64,000 nucleotides of DNA from Colletotrichum lupini. Its lineage: Eukaryota; Ascomycota; Sordariomycetes; Glomerellales; Glomerellaceae. Below the pieces are notes generated by a model. The model was not told the DNA's origin. It saw only the letters and a program-made list of their open reading frames with translations, and did no database searches. The position numbers and the translations under genes were made by a program. Below, piece after piece: positions 22,007 through 35,100 of this stretch. The DNA lies in NCBI RefSeq assembly GCF_023278565.1, contig NC_064672.1, forward strand, positions 2,418,001-2,482,000. The letters are read 5' to 3'. How positions within the stretch are numbered: position 1 is the stretch's first letter; each line of letters starts with the position of its first letter.

Positions 22007-25000
22007 TTACTGCGACTTCTCGTGCTGGGTGGAGACACGCTGCAGGGAGACGACTGATGAAACGGTTAGCCGCTGTTCTGTAACAAGACACATACTGTGG
22101 GGTAGATTGGGGGATATAAAACTTACCAAAGTCCTCGAGCGAGCGCTGCTTCTGGTTACCCTTGGGGGACTTGCCGTGCATCAGGTTGTCGAAACCGGTG
22201 CTGTCCTGGAGCATGTAGTATACACCAGCGCAGACGCAGAAGACACCGAATGAGAAAATCCAGATACGGACGACGGCAACAATGGAGGTCTGCTGACCAC
22301 CCTCGAAGAAACCCCAGATACAGAAGCAGGTGGCAAGGATATCGACGACCAAGATGGCGCCAGACAGCTGCCACGAGGGGATAGAGGACCAGAAGGGACC
22401 GTTGGCACGGGTGATGAAGATGAGCCAGTTCTCGGTAAGGGAGACCTCAAGGAAGACAACCTCGTCGAGGTTACCGAAGTTCTGGATGATACCACCGTTG
22501 GGGTGGGCGTACATGGTGGTGACAGTGATCCAGGTACCGACGGCAAGGACGATACCGAGGAGGACGGACATACCCCAGAGCTTGGGCAGGTTCCACTTGA
22601 CGGGGGACTTGGAGAAGGGGGCGTTGTCGTAGGCAATGGCCAGGGTGGCGATATCGGCGAAAATGGCAATGAAGACAACCAACTCAATGTTCAGGGAACG
22701 GTTGAGAATGGCAATCCACAGACCAAGGTAGATCTCCAAGTGGATAGACAGGGCGATACGGTAGACGACGTAGGCGTACATGCGGTGGAAAATCTGGCGG
22801 GAAGTCTTGAGGGCGTCGATGATGGCACCAAGACCGGGGGCAAGGAAGACAATGTCGGCAGCGGAGCGGGCGGCGTCGGAGGCACCCTCGACGGCGATAC
22901 CAGTGTCGGCCTTCTTCAGCGAGGGGGCATCGTTGACACCGTCACCAGTCATGGCAACGAGGTAGCCACGCTGCTGAAGGATCTCGACGACGTTGTACTT
23001 GTGCTGGGGGAAGACCTCGGCGAAACCATCGGCAGCCTCAACGAAGTCGTAGACCTCGGAACCGGGCATGTCACCACCGCCACCGAGACCGAGACGCTCA
23101 GCGTTGTAGATGTTGGTGCCGAGACCGAGCTGGCGGGAAGTCTCACGGGCGATACCGACGGCATCACCAGTCAACATCTTGATGGACAGACCGAGAGACT
23201 TGGCCTCGTTAACAGTGCGGGCAGTGTCGTGGCGAGGGGGGTCAGAGCAGGGCATGATTCCGAGAATCTCCCAGGCACCGTGGTCACCACGCTTGCGAGC
23301 AACACCGAGAGAGCGGAAGCCACGGGTGGCGAACTCAGCAACCTTGTTCTTGTAGGCCTGGTCAATCTCCTCGGGGATCTCGTGGTCCTGCTCGACGGTC
23401 TTGAGGACGAAAAGGGGAGCACCCTTGACGCAGGTAATGCGCTCACCAGCGGGGGACTCGACGAGGGCAGTGACCTTCTTGGAGACGGGGTCGAAGGGGA
23501 AGAACTCAATGACCTTGTACTTGGACAGGACAGACTTGGCGCGGGGGTAGTAGCGGAGCGACTTCAAGAAAGCCTTGTCGATGGCGTCCATACCCTTCTT
23601 CTTGCGGGAAGCGGCCAAGCAAGCAGTAAGCATGAGGTCCTCGGGATCAACACCGGCGACGGTGTAGGGCTCGGCAAGAGAGAGCTTGTTCTTGGTGAGG
23701 GTACCGGTCTTGTCAGAGCAGAGAATCTCGACACCAGCCAGGGACTCAATGGCGGACAGCTTCTGGACAATGGCCTTCTTCTTGGCAAGGTAAGCAGCAC
23801 CGACAGCCATGGTGGTGGTGACGACGGCGGGAAGACCGACGGGGACACCGATAATGGTAATGGCGAGGGTGAAGCGAAGGATGTCGACAATGCCGTTGGA
23901 GCGGTAGAAGGAAGAAACCCAGACGATAAGCAGAGTGAAGATGACAAGGACCAACAGAATGGTACCAATGCCGTTCAACACCTCAGTGAAGTGACCAGAT
24001 CCAGCGGAGGCTGCGTTGACAAGGGCGGCAGCGCGACCGACGAAGGTGTTGTCACCAGTGGCGGTAACGATGACGAAGGCCTCACCACGCTTGACAGCGG
24101 AAGAAGCGTAGCAGTTGTCGTTGCGGTGCTTGTCGACGGCGAGGGACTCACCAGTGATGGCGGACTGATCGACCTGGAGGAAAGCATCCTCGGTGACAAT
24201 GCGACCATCAGCGGGGATAATGGTACCCTCCTCAACCTGGAGGATATCACCGGGAACGACTTCAGGGGCCTCAACCTCCTTGAGGGTGCCGTCACGGAGA
24301 ACGACAGCCTTGAGAGCGAGAGTCTTCTTTAGTTCGGCAACAATCTGTAGTGGGGGCAATTAGCAATGTCATCTCGGGGCACCCTTGGCAACGCGTGCCA
24401 GTGGTGTGGGGCGGTGTTGACTTACAGATCCGGCCTGGAATTCCTGAACGAAACCGACGGCGGCGTTAAGCAGCAAAAGACCGCAAATGACACCGAAATC
24501 GACCCAATCCTCAAGACCAGCAGCCAGGACGGCGGCAGCCTCCATGACGAATTGAATGGGACCAACGAAGAACATGAAGAACTTCAGGATAAGGTTCTCC
24601 TTCTGCTCAGCCATCTCGTTGCGACCCCACTTGCGGCGGCGGTTGATGACCTCCTGCTCAGTCAGACCGAGACGAGTGTCAGTCTGGAGCTGCTCCTCAG
24701 GAACAACACGGCCCATGCCAGGGGATCCTTCATCTGTTGGGACGTTAGCAAGCTGTCAATTGAGATATTAGGGAGGTGAGAGAGCATCTATTCTACAGGA
24801 GCAATGGCAAGCGCCATCGTCTGCCTGTAATACAGGTGCTCATCTCGAGCCTGAGGAGACGTACCCTCTTCTTCCTCGTCGACGTGACCGTCCTGGGACT
24901 CAAGGTCCTCAATCAGGGCGTCAATGTCCTCATCGTCCTCCTCGTCCTCGACCTTGGGGTTGGCGGCCGGGGGCGCATCAACGGGGCGTTCCTTCTCATC

Positions 25001-25063
25001 GAACTTGTGGCTCTCAATGGGCGTGCTGAGAGCAGGGGCCGCGGCGGCGTGTGAGTCGGCCAT
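22007..25063 (-). CDS. pma1: Plasma-membrane H+-ATPase (P3A-type)
   Basis: ATP-driven proton pump that sets the membrane potential and cytosolic pH and powers secondary transporters such as the phosphate and MFS proteins at the left of the window. Exons on the minus strand are 24865..25063, 24426..24733, 22127..24344 and 22007..22053, giving 923 residues, as in Neurospora PMA1. Residues 1-70 form the acidic cytosolic tail ([18 protein letters not shown]). TGES lies near 233-236, the phosphorylated Asp380 in [17 protein letters not shown] is the nucleotide site, and TGDGVNDAP the hinge. Ten membrane spans are recognisable, including [12 protein letters not shown] and [14 protein letters not shown]. 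The regulatory C-terminus [21 protein letters not shown] is split by the last intron; the Ser/Thr pair there is the glucose-controlled phosphorylation site in yeast. Codon choice is strongly biased to C-ending codons, consistent with very high expression. Confidence 0.98.
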
Positions 25064-25842
25064 TGCGGTTGTAGTGAGACAGACGAGCTCTGCTCAAGCT
25101 TATTATGCGCGAATAGGTTGGTTTTGTTGTCGCGGATAGGAATTGATAGGTAAGATAAGTCCGAGGGAAACGGCGAGGTACTGCTTGTGCTTCTTCGTAG
25201 GGCGGGCCTAGGAATACTGAATTGGTTGAGATCGCAGGGTAGCGCGTAGGAAAAGGTGATGAGGGGGAGAGTGGAGAGATGGAGGAGAGAGGTTTGAGCA
25301 CCACACGAATGTGAAGGGCAATCTATATAGGCAGCCTTCGTGGGTGATGGAGGAAAGAGAGGGGGAAGAGGCGTTCCGATGAAGGCGGGTGGAAGCTTCG
25401 CTACTTAAGAGAAACGAGCCGTGGGTAGGAGAGAGGCAGACACGAGCGGCAGGAGCAGAAGCAGACGCAGCAGCAGCAACATCCAAAGCAAAGCAAGAAC
25501 CAGACCAGACCAGAAAGAGGCGACCACTGACGGGGACGTGGGTGTGGATGCAGGCTCAAGTGTGGGCGTGGATAAACGTAGGCATGGGCGTGGGCCGTGG
25601 ATCATGGATGGGCGTGGGACGGGTGAGGGCGTGGAGCGAGTGAGCGAGCTATCCGGCCGACTGCACTTTCCTACCTTGCGACCCAGAAGTTTTGAGAGAG
25701 AGAGGGAAAAAGCCAATCCATCCCAATCGGGATCCCCACTACGTGCCCGCAAGCGACGGTATTAGTCCGCCCACGGCAACAGCGTGCGAGAAAGAGAGCC
25801 CAGAGAGAAGCGAGGAAAGAGCGGCGCGACATGGACGGCGAT
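25064..25842. promoter_or_regulatory. PMA1 promoter and leader region
   Basis: Upstream sequence of the proton pump. On the minus strand it contains a TATA-like element near 25323 followed by pyrimidine-rich runs (about 25255-25300), an arrangement typical of strongly expressed fungal genes. No gene is supported here. Confidence 0.55.
25323..25330 (-). promoter_or_regulatory. Candidate TATA box of pma1
   Basis: The palindrome CTATATAG lies about 260 bp upstream of the PMA1 ATG and is followed toward the gene by a CT-rich stretch. A start site between the two is plausible; no transcript data are available here. Confidence 0.4.
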
Positions 25843-25851
25843 AGCGGTAGC
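25843..25851 (+). repeat. Left copy of 9-bp direct repeat flanking the AT-rich island
   Basis: AGCGGTAGC, repeated exactly at 26731..26739 on the far side of the island. Confidence 0.5.
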
Positions 25852-26730
25852 ACACTGTTTAACTCCATCATTTTGTATTACTAAAGGATTGCCGTAGTAT
25901 ATATAAACGCTACCCTGCCCTCGAATTCCGCACTATTTAACCTTAACCCTTTTTATAAGTTACTTATCTTTTCCTCTATTCTACTCTCTCCCTTATTAAA
26001 AAATCGCTAGAATCGTAGTTTTAATAGCTTATTAATGAGCTAATATTACTATTTAAAAATAAGTAACTTATTTTTATATATAAGTCCTAGGAGTTTTATT
26101 ATTATAAGAATAATAATAAATATACTAGAGTACTTAAGAGAGCTTTTTAATAAACTTTTAATACTATTTAAAGCAATTATTTTTAAGCTATAAAAAAAAA
26201 ACTAAGGTACTATATTAATACGGCCCTATTTATCTTATTAATACTAATAATACTCTTTTTAATATAAAATATATTAATAATACTTTATAGCTACGTTATT
26301 ATGCTTTGTAAATTGTACCTAACGTTAATAAAGATTTTAATATTATCTATTAAGTCTCTTATTAAAATTATTATTATAAAGTTAGTTTAGTTATTAATAT
26401 TTAAATAAGTATTTTAACTTAACTCGGAGGTTTTCATAGCTCTTAAAAAGAGGTTTTTAAAAAACTTATAATTAGACTTTTTACTTATTATAAGTAAAGC
26501 TATTACGGTTAAAATTATAATAATTAAAACTATAATAATTAAAGTTATAGTATTACTTATAGACCTCGATAGTAAGTAGTTAGTAATATAATTATTTTTC
26601 TCTTATAATAAATTTAAAAAAGTATCTTAATTTAAGTACTAAGTAGGTACTATACTATTTTATTAAAACTATATTCTTATATTTATAACTTAAAAAGAAT
26701 TAACTTTCTTTAATAACAAGGTACTTAGAC
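25852..26730. mobile_element. AT-rich island, probable RIP-degraded repeat or transposon relic
   Basis: The base composition drops abruptly to mostly A and T (long runs of TTAATA, ATTATA, TTTAA) from about 25925 to 26720, between GC-balanced flanks. No frame survives. This is the signature left by repeat-induced point mutation of C to T in filamentous ascomycetes. The direct repeat AGCGGTAGC occurs on both sides (25843 and 26731) and may be a target-site duplication; no terminal inverted repeats are visible. The original element cannot be identified. Confidence 0.6.
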
Positions 26731-27100
26731 AGCGGTAGCGACGCGGCAAGGAAGGTAAGGTCGGGACAGACATACGTACCTACCTTAGAGGCAAGAGCAT
26801 CCTGCCTTTCTTTCTCCCGTCTTCAAGGCCGGGCAGTCGTCACAGGCTCCAATGGTTACTCACCCAATTACTTACCTTGGCTGCTTGGGCCGGGTTCCTC
26901 AAGGTTAGGTACCTTACCTCACCTTACTCACCACAAGAGAATATCTGCGGTTTCGCCCCAGCAGATATCCGTACGGGGGAGCTATTCGTAAGGTAACCTT
27001 TAGGTGAAGTGAGGTAAGGGAAAACAGGACCTCACTCACAACAACGGTGCAAGGAAGGTGAGGTATGGTCCAGGTTCAAGTCTGGCAAGGTACCTTTTCA
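26716..27100. repeat. Cluster of AAGGTA/TACCTT short motifs
   Basis: About ten copies of AAGGTA, GGTAAGG, AGGTACCTTACC and related forms occur in under 400 bp, including palindromic GGTACC cores near 26907 and 27092. Similar isolated copies appear near 3160, 20170, 20232, 30190, 50325 and 55025. Function unknown. Confidence 0.55.
26731..26739 (+). repeat. Right copy of 9-bp direct repeat flanking the AT-rich island
   Basis: AGCGGTAGC, identical to 25843..25851. The pair encloses 879 bp. Confidence 0.5.
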
Positions 27101-29137
27101 CGCTTGGCGAGGTCGCGGAGAAAGCAACAATAGCTGGAGAAGCTACCAGCATCGGGATCCATTGATCGGTCCATGGTACCTTGCGGCCCCAGTACTCTCC
27201 CATATTCGTGACTGCCCCCCCAGCACTGAGCAGCAAGCGGCAACAGCAACAACAACAGAGAAACAAGAACAACAGTAAGGTACCGGGTTCGTGAGAGGAA
27301 AGGCACTCCAGTCAACCTTACAATTACATGGGCCGCCCCTACGGATACAACACGGTAAGAACGAGGATATGCGCTGGAGTGGACAGGGCCAGAACCGGAC
27401 GATGTCAGGATCCATTATTCAACCTGGCCCGAGAGGAGGACCCATTGAAAAATAATCCATCCTTACCCCGTATGGACGATGGGCGATACTTTGCGCTGGA
27501 GCTATCAGAATAAAGTATTGGAGTACATTGGGCTGGGGGGGCAAGATACAAGGAATGCCCACAGTACGAATTGAGTTTGACCTCGACGGTATCCGTACGA
27601 TTGGAGAAAATGTGCACAGCATATTTGGGATACGGCGGCAATTGGGGCGAGCAATGGGGGAAAATGGCCGCAAGCAGACGAGAGAATTTCCCATGTGTTA
27701 CGCGCAGGGCGATTGATGAGTGAGATTTATGAGCGCAAGAAAAAAAAGCAAGTTTGGCACCAACACGGACCATTAGCCAAGCCAGCGTAATCTTGTGCAA
27801 CACCACTTATTACGGAGTACCTCACGCCAATCGACTTTGTCGAAGGCCTGAGCCTAAGCCTGAAGACTTCTCAGTTGAACGACATTGAACTTTGCTTCCT
27901 TTGCGCGTCGCACTGCACCGCAGTCTCTTCCCAATCTGCTGAGCCATTGAGGTGCGGTGCGGTTACGCGGATGGGATGGCACATGTGCAAAGCTCTCAAG
28001 AGACAGAAGCTGGGACGTGCAAACACACCACAGACAGTACTGGGATCCCTGCGTAGACACTCGCATCCTCCTTTGGATGAGCTCAGTGTTGTTGCTCTCC
28101 CACACACACACAAGCCAGTACAGATAACAGTGCGAAAACAAGATGCACAATGTAATCTCGCAAGTAAACAAAGTACACTGCCCCACATGGACTCGCCGGG
28201 CTACGGTTCCCAGGACCAGGTATCGTGCAGGTTTCCCAAGTGCAGACATGGGGGGGAAGGCAGGTACCTGGGTAGAAGAAGTGGGCTGCAGGTGCAGCGT
28301 GTGGCCCAGATGTGGGAGCGAAGTGGAGACCTCTCAAAGTGGGAAGGTGGCCCAATTTTCGTTTTTTTTTCCCCTCTTCCTTCCTCTGCGTTGACTAAGG
28401 CGCACTGGGCGAATTGGCTTCCTGCACTACCACTTTTTTTTTTCCGTCGTTCCATCTCACTCATTGATCTGGCTCTTCCACGCCCCCCGCCAATCCGAGC
28501 TTCGTCACTGGCTCGCTGACCATCGGTGATACCTCGCTCATCAACCGTGGATAGCAGAGCACCATACCTGCGTAGCAAGCAGAAAAGGTGTGCATGCCTT
28601 ACGTAGTAGAAGTTTAGCACCACCTTTCCGCGGGCTTGTGGGGTCGCCGACATGTCGGGCAGGGTCAGAACCGCACATCCACACATCAGGCCAGGACGTC
28701 AGGTACGTACAACCTTACACATCGCTACCTTGTCCATGTGGTACCTTGTTCTGGGCTGACTATCAAGATGCCGCGAAACCTAAGCGCATTTGTAGGTAAT
28801 CCTCAGGTAAGTTCGTCTTCGTCGCCCCGTACCCGTTGACATCTGCTCATCCGTACCATTGCCTGCTTGCTGCTTCACTATTGGATTGCCCGATTGCTGA
28901 GTGCTTTTTTTTCTTTCCTTCCAAAGGGTGCTTCCGCTTCGTTTCCTTTCTGGGGTCTCCGAAGCCGCCCAGACATTGGCCATTTAGGAACAGAGGCTTG
29001 CGCGATTTTTCGAGCCGTTCCATGGCATCAAATGACGACACTGCTTTCCAGGGCCCAAACACGACAACGACAGGCGAGCCGCGACAGACAGACAGGCCGG
29101 GCATGGACCGTGGACATCCATGGATTAGAGTATGGCA

Positions 29138-29168
29138 GTCGTCGTCTTCGTCGTCGTCGTCGTCGGCT
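29138..29168 (+). repeat. TCG trinucleotide microsatellite
   Basis: Mostly perfect TCG units with one interruption, in non-coding DNA. Confidence 0.8.
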
Positions 29169-32100
29169 CTTGGTCTGTCTCGGGTTCGCCTGATGGAGCG
29201 TGCACCGCGCTCCCCCTACCCTTTTCCACTCTTCATTGCCGCTGTACGACTTGCGTGAACCGCATGAGCTTGGACGCTGCCGTCGAATCTTCCTGATGGA
29301 TGGGTGGATGAAAGTACGATAACGCTGGCGGTCAGCACATACGAGTACACTACAACAACAAGTCCGGATACAACCGGTGCATGTCTCTTTCTTTTTTCAA
29401 CGGCCATTAAGTGCCTCACCCGGGTTGAATGGAACAAGACGACGCCAATTGGCGCAATGGACTGCTTCCAAGTCCCACGAGAATGGTTACGCCCGGCGGT
29501 CGCAGATTGAAGTTTTTTTCTCCGTGTAATTGCAGTGGCACTCTCACCACGCGCATCAGTCATCAAGCCACGGCGGATAACATGCCGCACTTCCAACGCG
29601 GCCTGCTAGCACTGATCAGTGAAGTGAAGGAGTGGACGAGTACGTACAAATTGTGCAAGATCAAACAATTAGAGTACGTATCTTCTCTGACTAGGTACCT
29701 ATTATCGACATGGGATATTGCACACCCCCACACAGTTCCCAACGCTCAGCAACAGCACGGCCCTTTTTCTCTATCGTCCAGCACTCCAAGGCAAGTGGAT
29801 CACAACAAGCTTTTGGCCCTCCAAATTTCGCTGCCAGTCATGAGCTTCGACGTTGGGGGACCTACCCTGCTGTTCGCGATTGAGCTTTGACGGGCTTTCT
29901 GCTCTGGGGAGGGGGCTGGGGACAACCGTCACCAACCCTGCGAGGTTGTTGCCAATCGACCAATCAAATTGCTATCAGGAAACGGCCCTTTCAAACTTTT
30001 CCCCCCCATGCTCGGCGTTGCCAGTTTCTCGTAAGCACCGTATGTGCACTGTCTCGGCGTCATACCTACTCTTTTCTTTCATCGTTCTTCTTCCAAATGG
30101 CAGTTGCGACTGAGCCGGACTGGATTGGCAAGTGGTGACTGCCTCGTTCTTTCCAAGACAGGGCCATGGAGTCAGGGACGGTGATGCGAGGCAAGTACCT
30201 ACCTTACTAAGGTGAGGGTATGTAAAAGTATGGTAAGGCAGGCGTGGCAGGCACGGGTAAGGCGGCTTCCCAGGGCAGGTTGCTTGTACCGCCGGATGCG
30301 ATACGTACCGGTCGAACCTCACCCATCTCAATCTGTCATCGTTTTGATTTTCCTTTTCTCGCCCGATGGAATGCATCAATCATCAGGCATCTTGTTCTGC
30401 AACGAGACGAAAGCGCGTACCTGTGCAAGCAGCAGCACTCAGCGGCACTCGCATTCCTCGCCATCCAACCAGAGAGGTTGCCTCTTCTGAATTCGGCACT
30501 TCGGCCAATGCCCTTGAACGCTAGATGTGACGGGCATCCCGTCCCTTCTCGGGACATTTTCAGTGCCAGCAGCACCATGAGAGACACCAGAGCAGTCCAG
30601 GTCTCGAAGATACAGACGCTGTTCGAGGCTCTCTAGTCCCCGGCATCCGGACATGCGTGCAGACAACTCACGCACTTGGAACTTGACGGATACCTTTTCC
30701 ACCTCGCAAATTTACCAGACATGCAGCTTTTGCAAGCTACCCGCCGCTATCATCCCGCCCTACTGCAACACTCTTGTAATTTGCATTAGGCTTCTGGAGC
30801 GGCTAATCCGCAACGACTTGGTCTTGTCTACATCCGTGCTAGGGCAATCGTCGGCAGCACCACTCGTCCCGCTACCATCTCCCGCCCTTCACACAGGTCA
30901 ATCCGTCAAATCGGGTCCTCCTCATTAACACGTCCACTCTTGAGCCTGAATCACTCTTTTGCCGTTGATACTGGGCGACACAGACGTAGTATTCCACGAA
31001 AAATACGCGTGTCAGTGCCCGGAGGCTGTCGAAGGCTGTTTGACGGATACGAAAGCATCGAACTGCGACTTACATATCGCTCAGCCAGGCCCTGTCGCAT
31101 TTCCCCAAAGTTCCAATAGAAATACCTGACGGACACCTTGGTGATCCAGTATGGGGAAGCTAGCTACGGGTGCGGTGTGGTGCGTATCCGTACAGTGCCC
31201 CCCATCGAGCCGCCTACCTTACCGTCTCTCACACTCTCTCTCTCTCCCCACACAACAAGTACCTACCGTGGCTCCATGGCAGCGCAACCCTGCTGTGATG
31301 CTGGGAGAAGAACATCAATGACCGCCTCCGTTCTCCAGTCTAAAGAGCTCGAGGGACCTCAAGGGCCTCCAGGGCCAGAGACTGCAACTCTGTCTGGCTG
31401 AATAGGTTCAGGCTCATGACGGAGACATACGGTATTTAGAAGCTCTGTACAATCTAGGTCCGGCAGCGAGACGGCAATATGTTTTACTGTGCGAAGTCAA
31501 GACACCAGAACAATTTGGTTCACGATCTTGTCACCTTCTACTCCGTAAGCCGGCGGAGAATAGTCTCAAAGAGCTAGTACGACTTATCCACGTTGTGTTC
31601 GCGACAGCCAGGTACACGCTCCGAGAGGGATATCCACTGTTCACCGCACGTCGCCTGCTTACAGGGACTCCGATGTTGGCGGCAGAATAAACCTTCGCTG
31701 AATGTTTCTTTGCAGCATGTTTGTCGGTCCTTAGGCACACGGACCCTACGGATACTCGACTGACAGAATTGCCCTGTGCTGAGCTGAAGCCTGAAGAATG
31801 GATCGCGAACCAGAAACGATACCGGTGGCCGGGTCGGGATTGCACTGATCTTACTGCTCCAACTCCTAATCCGAGGCTGACCGCCGGCGCGCTGGCGCAC
31901 GACTGATCCATCACGAAGGGTTCGACGCCTCTACGTCATAGCGAATGGGGCGGCTCCCGTCAGATGGTCTTCTCTTACTCAGTGACCCTCGCCGTTCCGG
32001 CCGATCCGTTACCGCTCATCGCTTTCGCACCGACCTCCGATCGTGGCAGGTCGCAGAGTGGCTAATTGACGCCTCTTGCTCGACCTCGCCAGTGCTCGCC

Positions 32101-35100
32101 TTCGCCTCTCTCGCCATCGCGGGAATTGACGTGCTGACCTAAGCTTGCTGGGTGTTGCCCTCAAGCTGATCGACGCTACAAGGGTTTCTCCGTACGAGGC
32201 GCGCTCTCGCCAAAAACCAGTTCTCGTTGGCGTTGGAGCTTGGGATCGGAGCCGTGTCGGTCAGTGTTCGGTCTCGCCGTCGAAGAGGCCGGGGGATCCA
32301 TAATGTACAAAGCGGTCGGTGGCCTTGGCCATTTTGCCTTCCAAACTCAAGACATCCCGAACCGCCTGGCCGTTTCCTCGCCCGGCTGCCAGCCACGGTG
32401 CCACGCAAAGGGTGGTGGCCCAGCTCCTAGAAAAGTTCGCCGATACTGTAATCTCTCACCGAGATTCAAGCACGGTCTGCCCGGCTTCTTCCACCATCCC
32501 AGCCTGCCAGGTCTTACCACGGGCGACGCCCGGGCCTACCTGAAGCCCGGGTGTTTGGTCCTGTCCTTGGGCCGGATGACAGAACCTGTCGGACAACCTG
32601 GACGGTTGGAGCCTGGAGAAAACTCGCGCTCGGCTGGCCAAAGCTCGCCATTCAATATTGTCCTCGTGAGCTCCCCGTGGAGACTGGAGACTCTCGGCGC
32701 TCACTCACCGTCTTTGTGTTCTTGGTCGTGACTCTTAGCAAAGAGGCATGCTGAGCCGCCCACGATGAGCCATTTCAAACCTTGCTATCGTATTGGACAG
32801 TTCGATACCTCGCCCATCGTTGATCTGGGCCATCTTGGGGCACGCCGCATCTCTGCACCACTACCCACCATTACAGTCCTCGGAAATGGCCCCGGTTACC
32901 CCCTCCCGTAATCGTCCATCGAATCGCCCGTACAGATACACCTGCACTGTGCCTCCACTCCCGCTTTCTGTCGAGTGCGGGGATTTGACGGCCCTGATTC
33001 TCCCGCGCTTGCTACCATCCTAACGTGCCTAAAGCCTCATTCTGCTGCCGTTTAAGTCTACATTCCCCCCCTTCCGAGTCCGTCGGTTCTGGCAAAGTTG
33101 GAGAAGGATGGGGGGTCCTGCAACGAATCGACGCCTCCAGTGTCTTGGCCGTCGATGACATGCGCCTTTTTTACCCCAATGTCGCCTCGTTTGGCAGCTC
33201 TAAGACAAGGCCATTTCCATGTATAGTTGATCCTTCTTGGCTCACGAGTACAGCCCGCAATCTTCCGCTGAGCTGTGTGAGGTCAAGACTCAAAAGATTG
33301 AGCGAGAAAAGGACCAACGGAATCGGAGTGTCCATGCTCACGGCATCGTCGCATCAATTCCATCTTGGAGGGGAAAGGTTGAACCCAAAGTCTTGGCCAG
33401 CGGCCTGGGACTTTGGCGGTTCTCTACCAACTAAACTCCAAAAAACAGTGCTAGTAATCATACGAGCCTCACATTTGGCAGCTCCCACTTGAGCTCTATC
33501 TCTTTTCTTCTTCGCAGTCCGGATAGACAGTCTACTAGTCACGCCAGCGTACGAACTATGATTTCACGAATTCGTTTGCACGTAAGAGGATGCAGGGATT
33601 GGCCACAACAAACGGTCGGTCGAGCTGGGGCACGAATCCCGACTCAACTGCCAAACTATCGGCTATGGGTACTCGCGACGCCGCCTCCCCCAGCGCTCGG
33701 CATACTGAAAGCCGCTCCACGTCGCGCATCCCCTAGGCTCTAGGAGTCTAGGGCCTCGACCAGAATTTCGTAGTGAGACTTCTGGACCCAGACTCGGCCG
33801 TGTAGCTTGCTGTTTGGGTGATGTGTTCCTATCGATCCATGGCCTGTGGGTGACAAGACCATCCATCCGTCTCCGGAGCCGATGGGCTTGTCAGCGGGGA
33901 TTACTATGACAGACAATGGCGGAGTGGCCCCCGGATCGATAACGCACAATATTGGACGTGGATGGGATTCTCACTCGAGTCGCCGTGTTACAGCTTACCA
34001 GGCCTTTTCCGTCTCGTTGCGACATCACATACTGACTGCTAATGCCAACGAGTGACGAGAAAGGCAAGCACTGGACGCGAGAAAGGTCTAATTGATGGCG
34101 CGTAGAACCCTGTCAGAATAGGGCACGGTTGGCATGCTCACTCATTTGCATCATGGCACCGTCTCCGTCGATAAACCCTGGTATTTTCGGACATTAAGCT
34201 GTGGGTGAGATGGGTACCCATCACGTTTGTTTACATCTCCATCACCACAGGGGCCAGCACAGGCCAGATAGGGTTTGGTCTGGAGCTCATGTCAAATTTC
34301 GATTTGCCTTAATGAGCTGAAGTAGATCATGAGTCTGCCGATTTCCCGCATCATTTCATCCGATTGAAATTGCTCAATGCGTTCTGCCTCCACGACAGAC
34401 GTCATCCCAACTCACAGGGCTGTTCCAACTTGCAACGGGACGAATGTGGATTTGAAGCAAATTTCGAGATATGGAGAATTGCGACATGTACAACATAGCG
34501 AATAGCTGCATTTCGCCAAAGTTCGTACCTGAGGGATCCGTCTAGCTGCAGCTGCGGCCAAGACGCTTCGAAAAGTTCCGGAAGCATTAGGTCAACGATG
34601 GAATGCTGTCAGACCTAAGACCGTCAACCAGCGCAGATATGCGGCCAGTGTCTGCGGCCAGCGTTGATCCGACCACCGTCTAAAGTCGGCACGACGTGCT
34701 TGACTCGACCCGACTCGCTACGGCGCTGCGGCGCGACATCGCCAGCCATCTCATTTTCTTTCCCTTGTCGGCAATGGAACGTCAAGGATAGCCTACAGCA
34801 TCGCATCCAGGCGGCTGATTGCTGTCTACGAGGTCGCATGCGTACGACATGGCAGAGGTCGAGACGACATCTTGGGGTAGCAGCTGGGCGAGAGCCTGAA
34901 ACAGGCCAATGAAGGTGAAACCTGAACCAAGGAGAAGAAGAAAAGCCTGCAACTGGACAGCGTAATTCTTTGTCGTTGACAATCTGAATCTGCTCTCGGT
35001 TCGCAGTTCGCCAGCCAGTCAGAGATGGACGTACAACGTCGAATCTCGAAAAACTAGATAACCTTGAGAGCATACAGGACAGGCCAACCTGGGCGGCTGG

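Noticed and set aside
22503..24332. 609-codon frame antisense to pma1
   Set aside because: A shadow of strongly biased sense codons that leave few stops on the other strand; its product is a low-complexity Gly/Asp/Val sequence.
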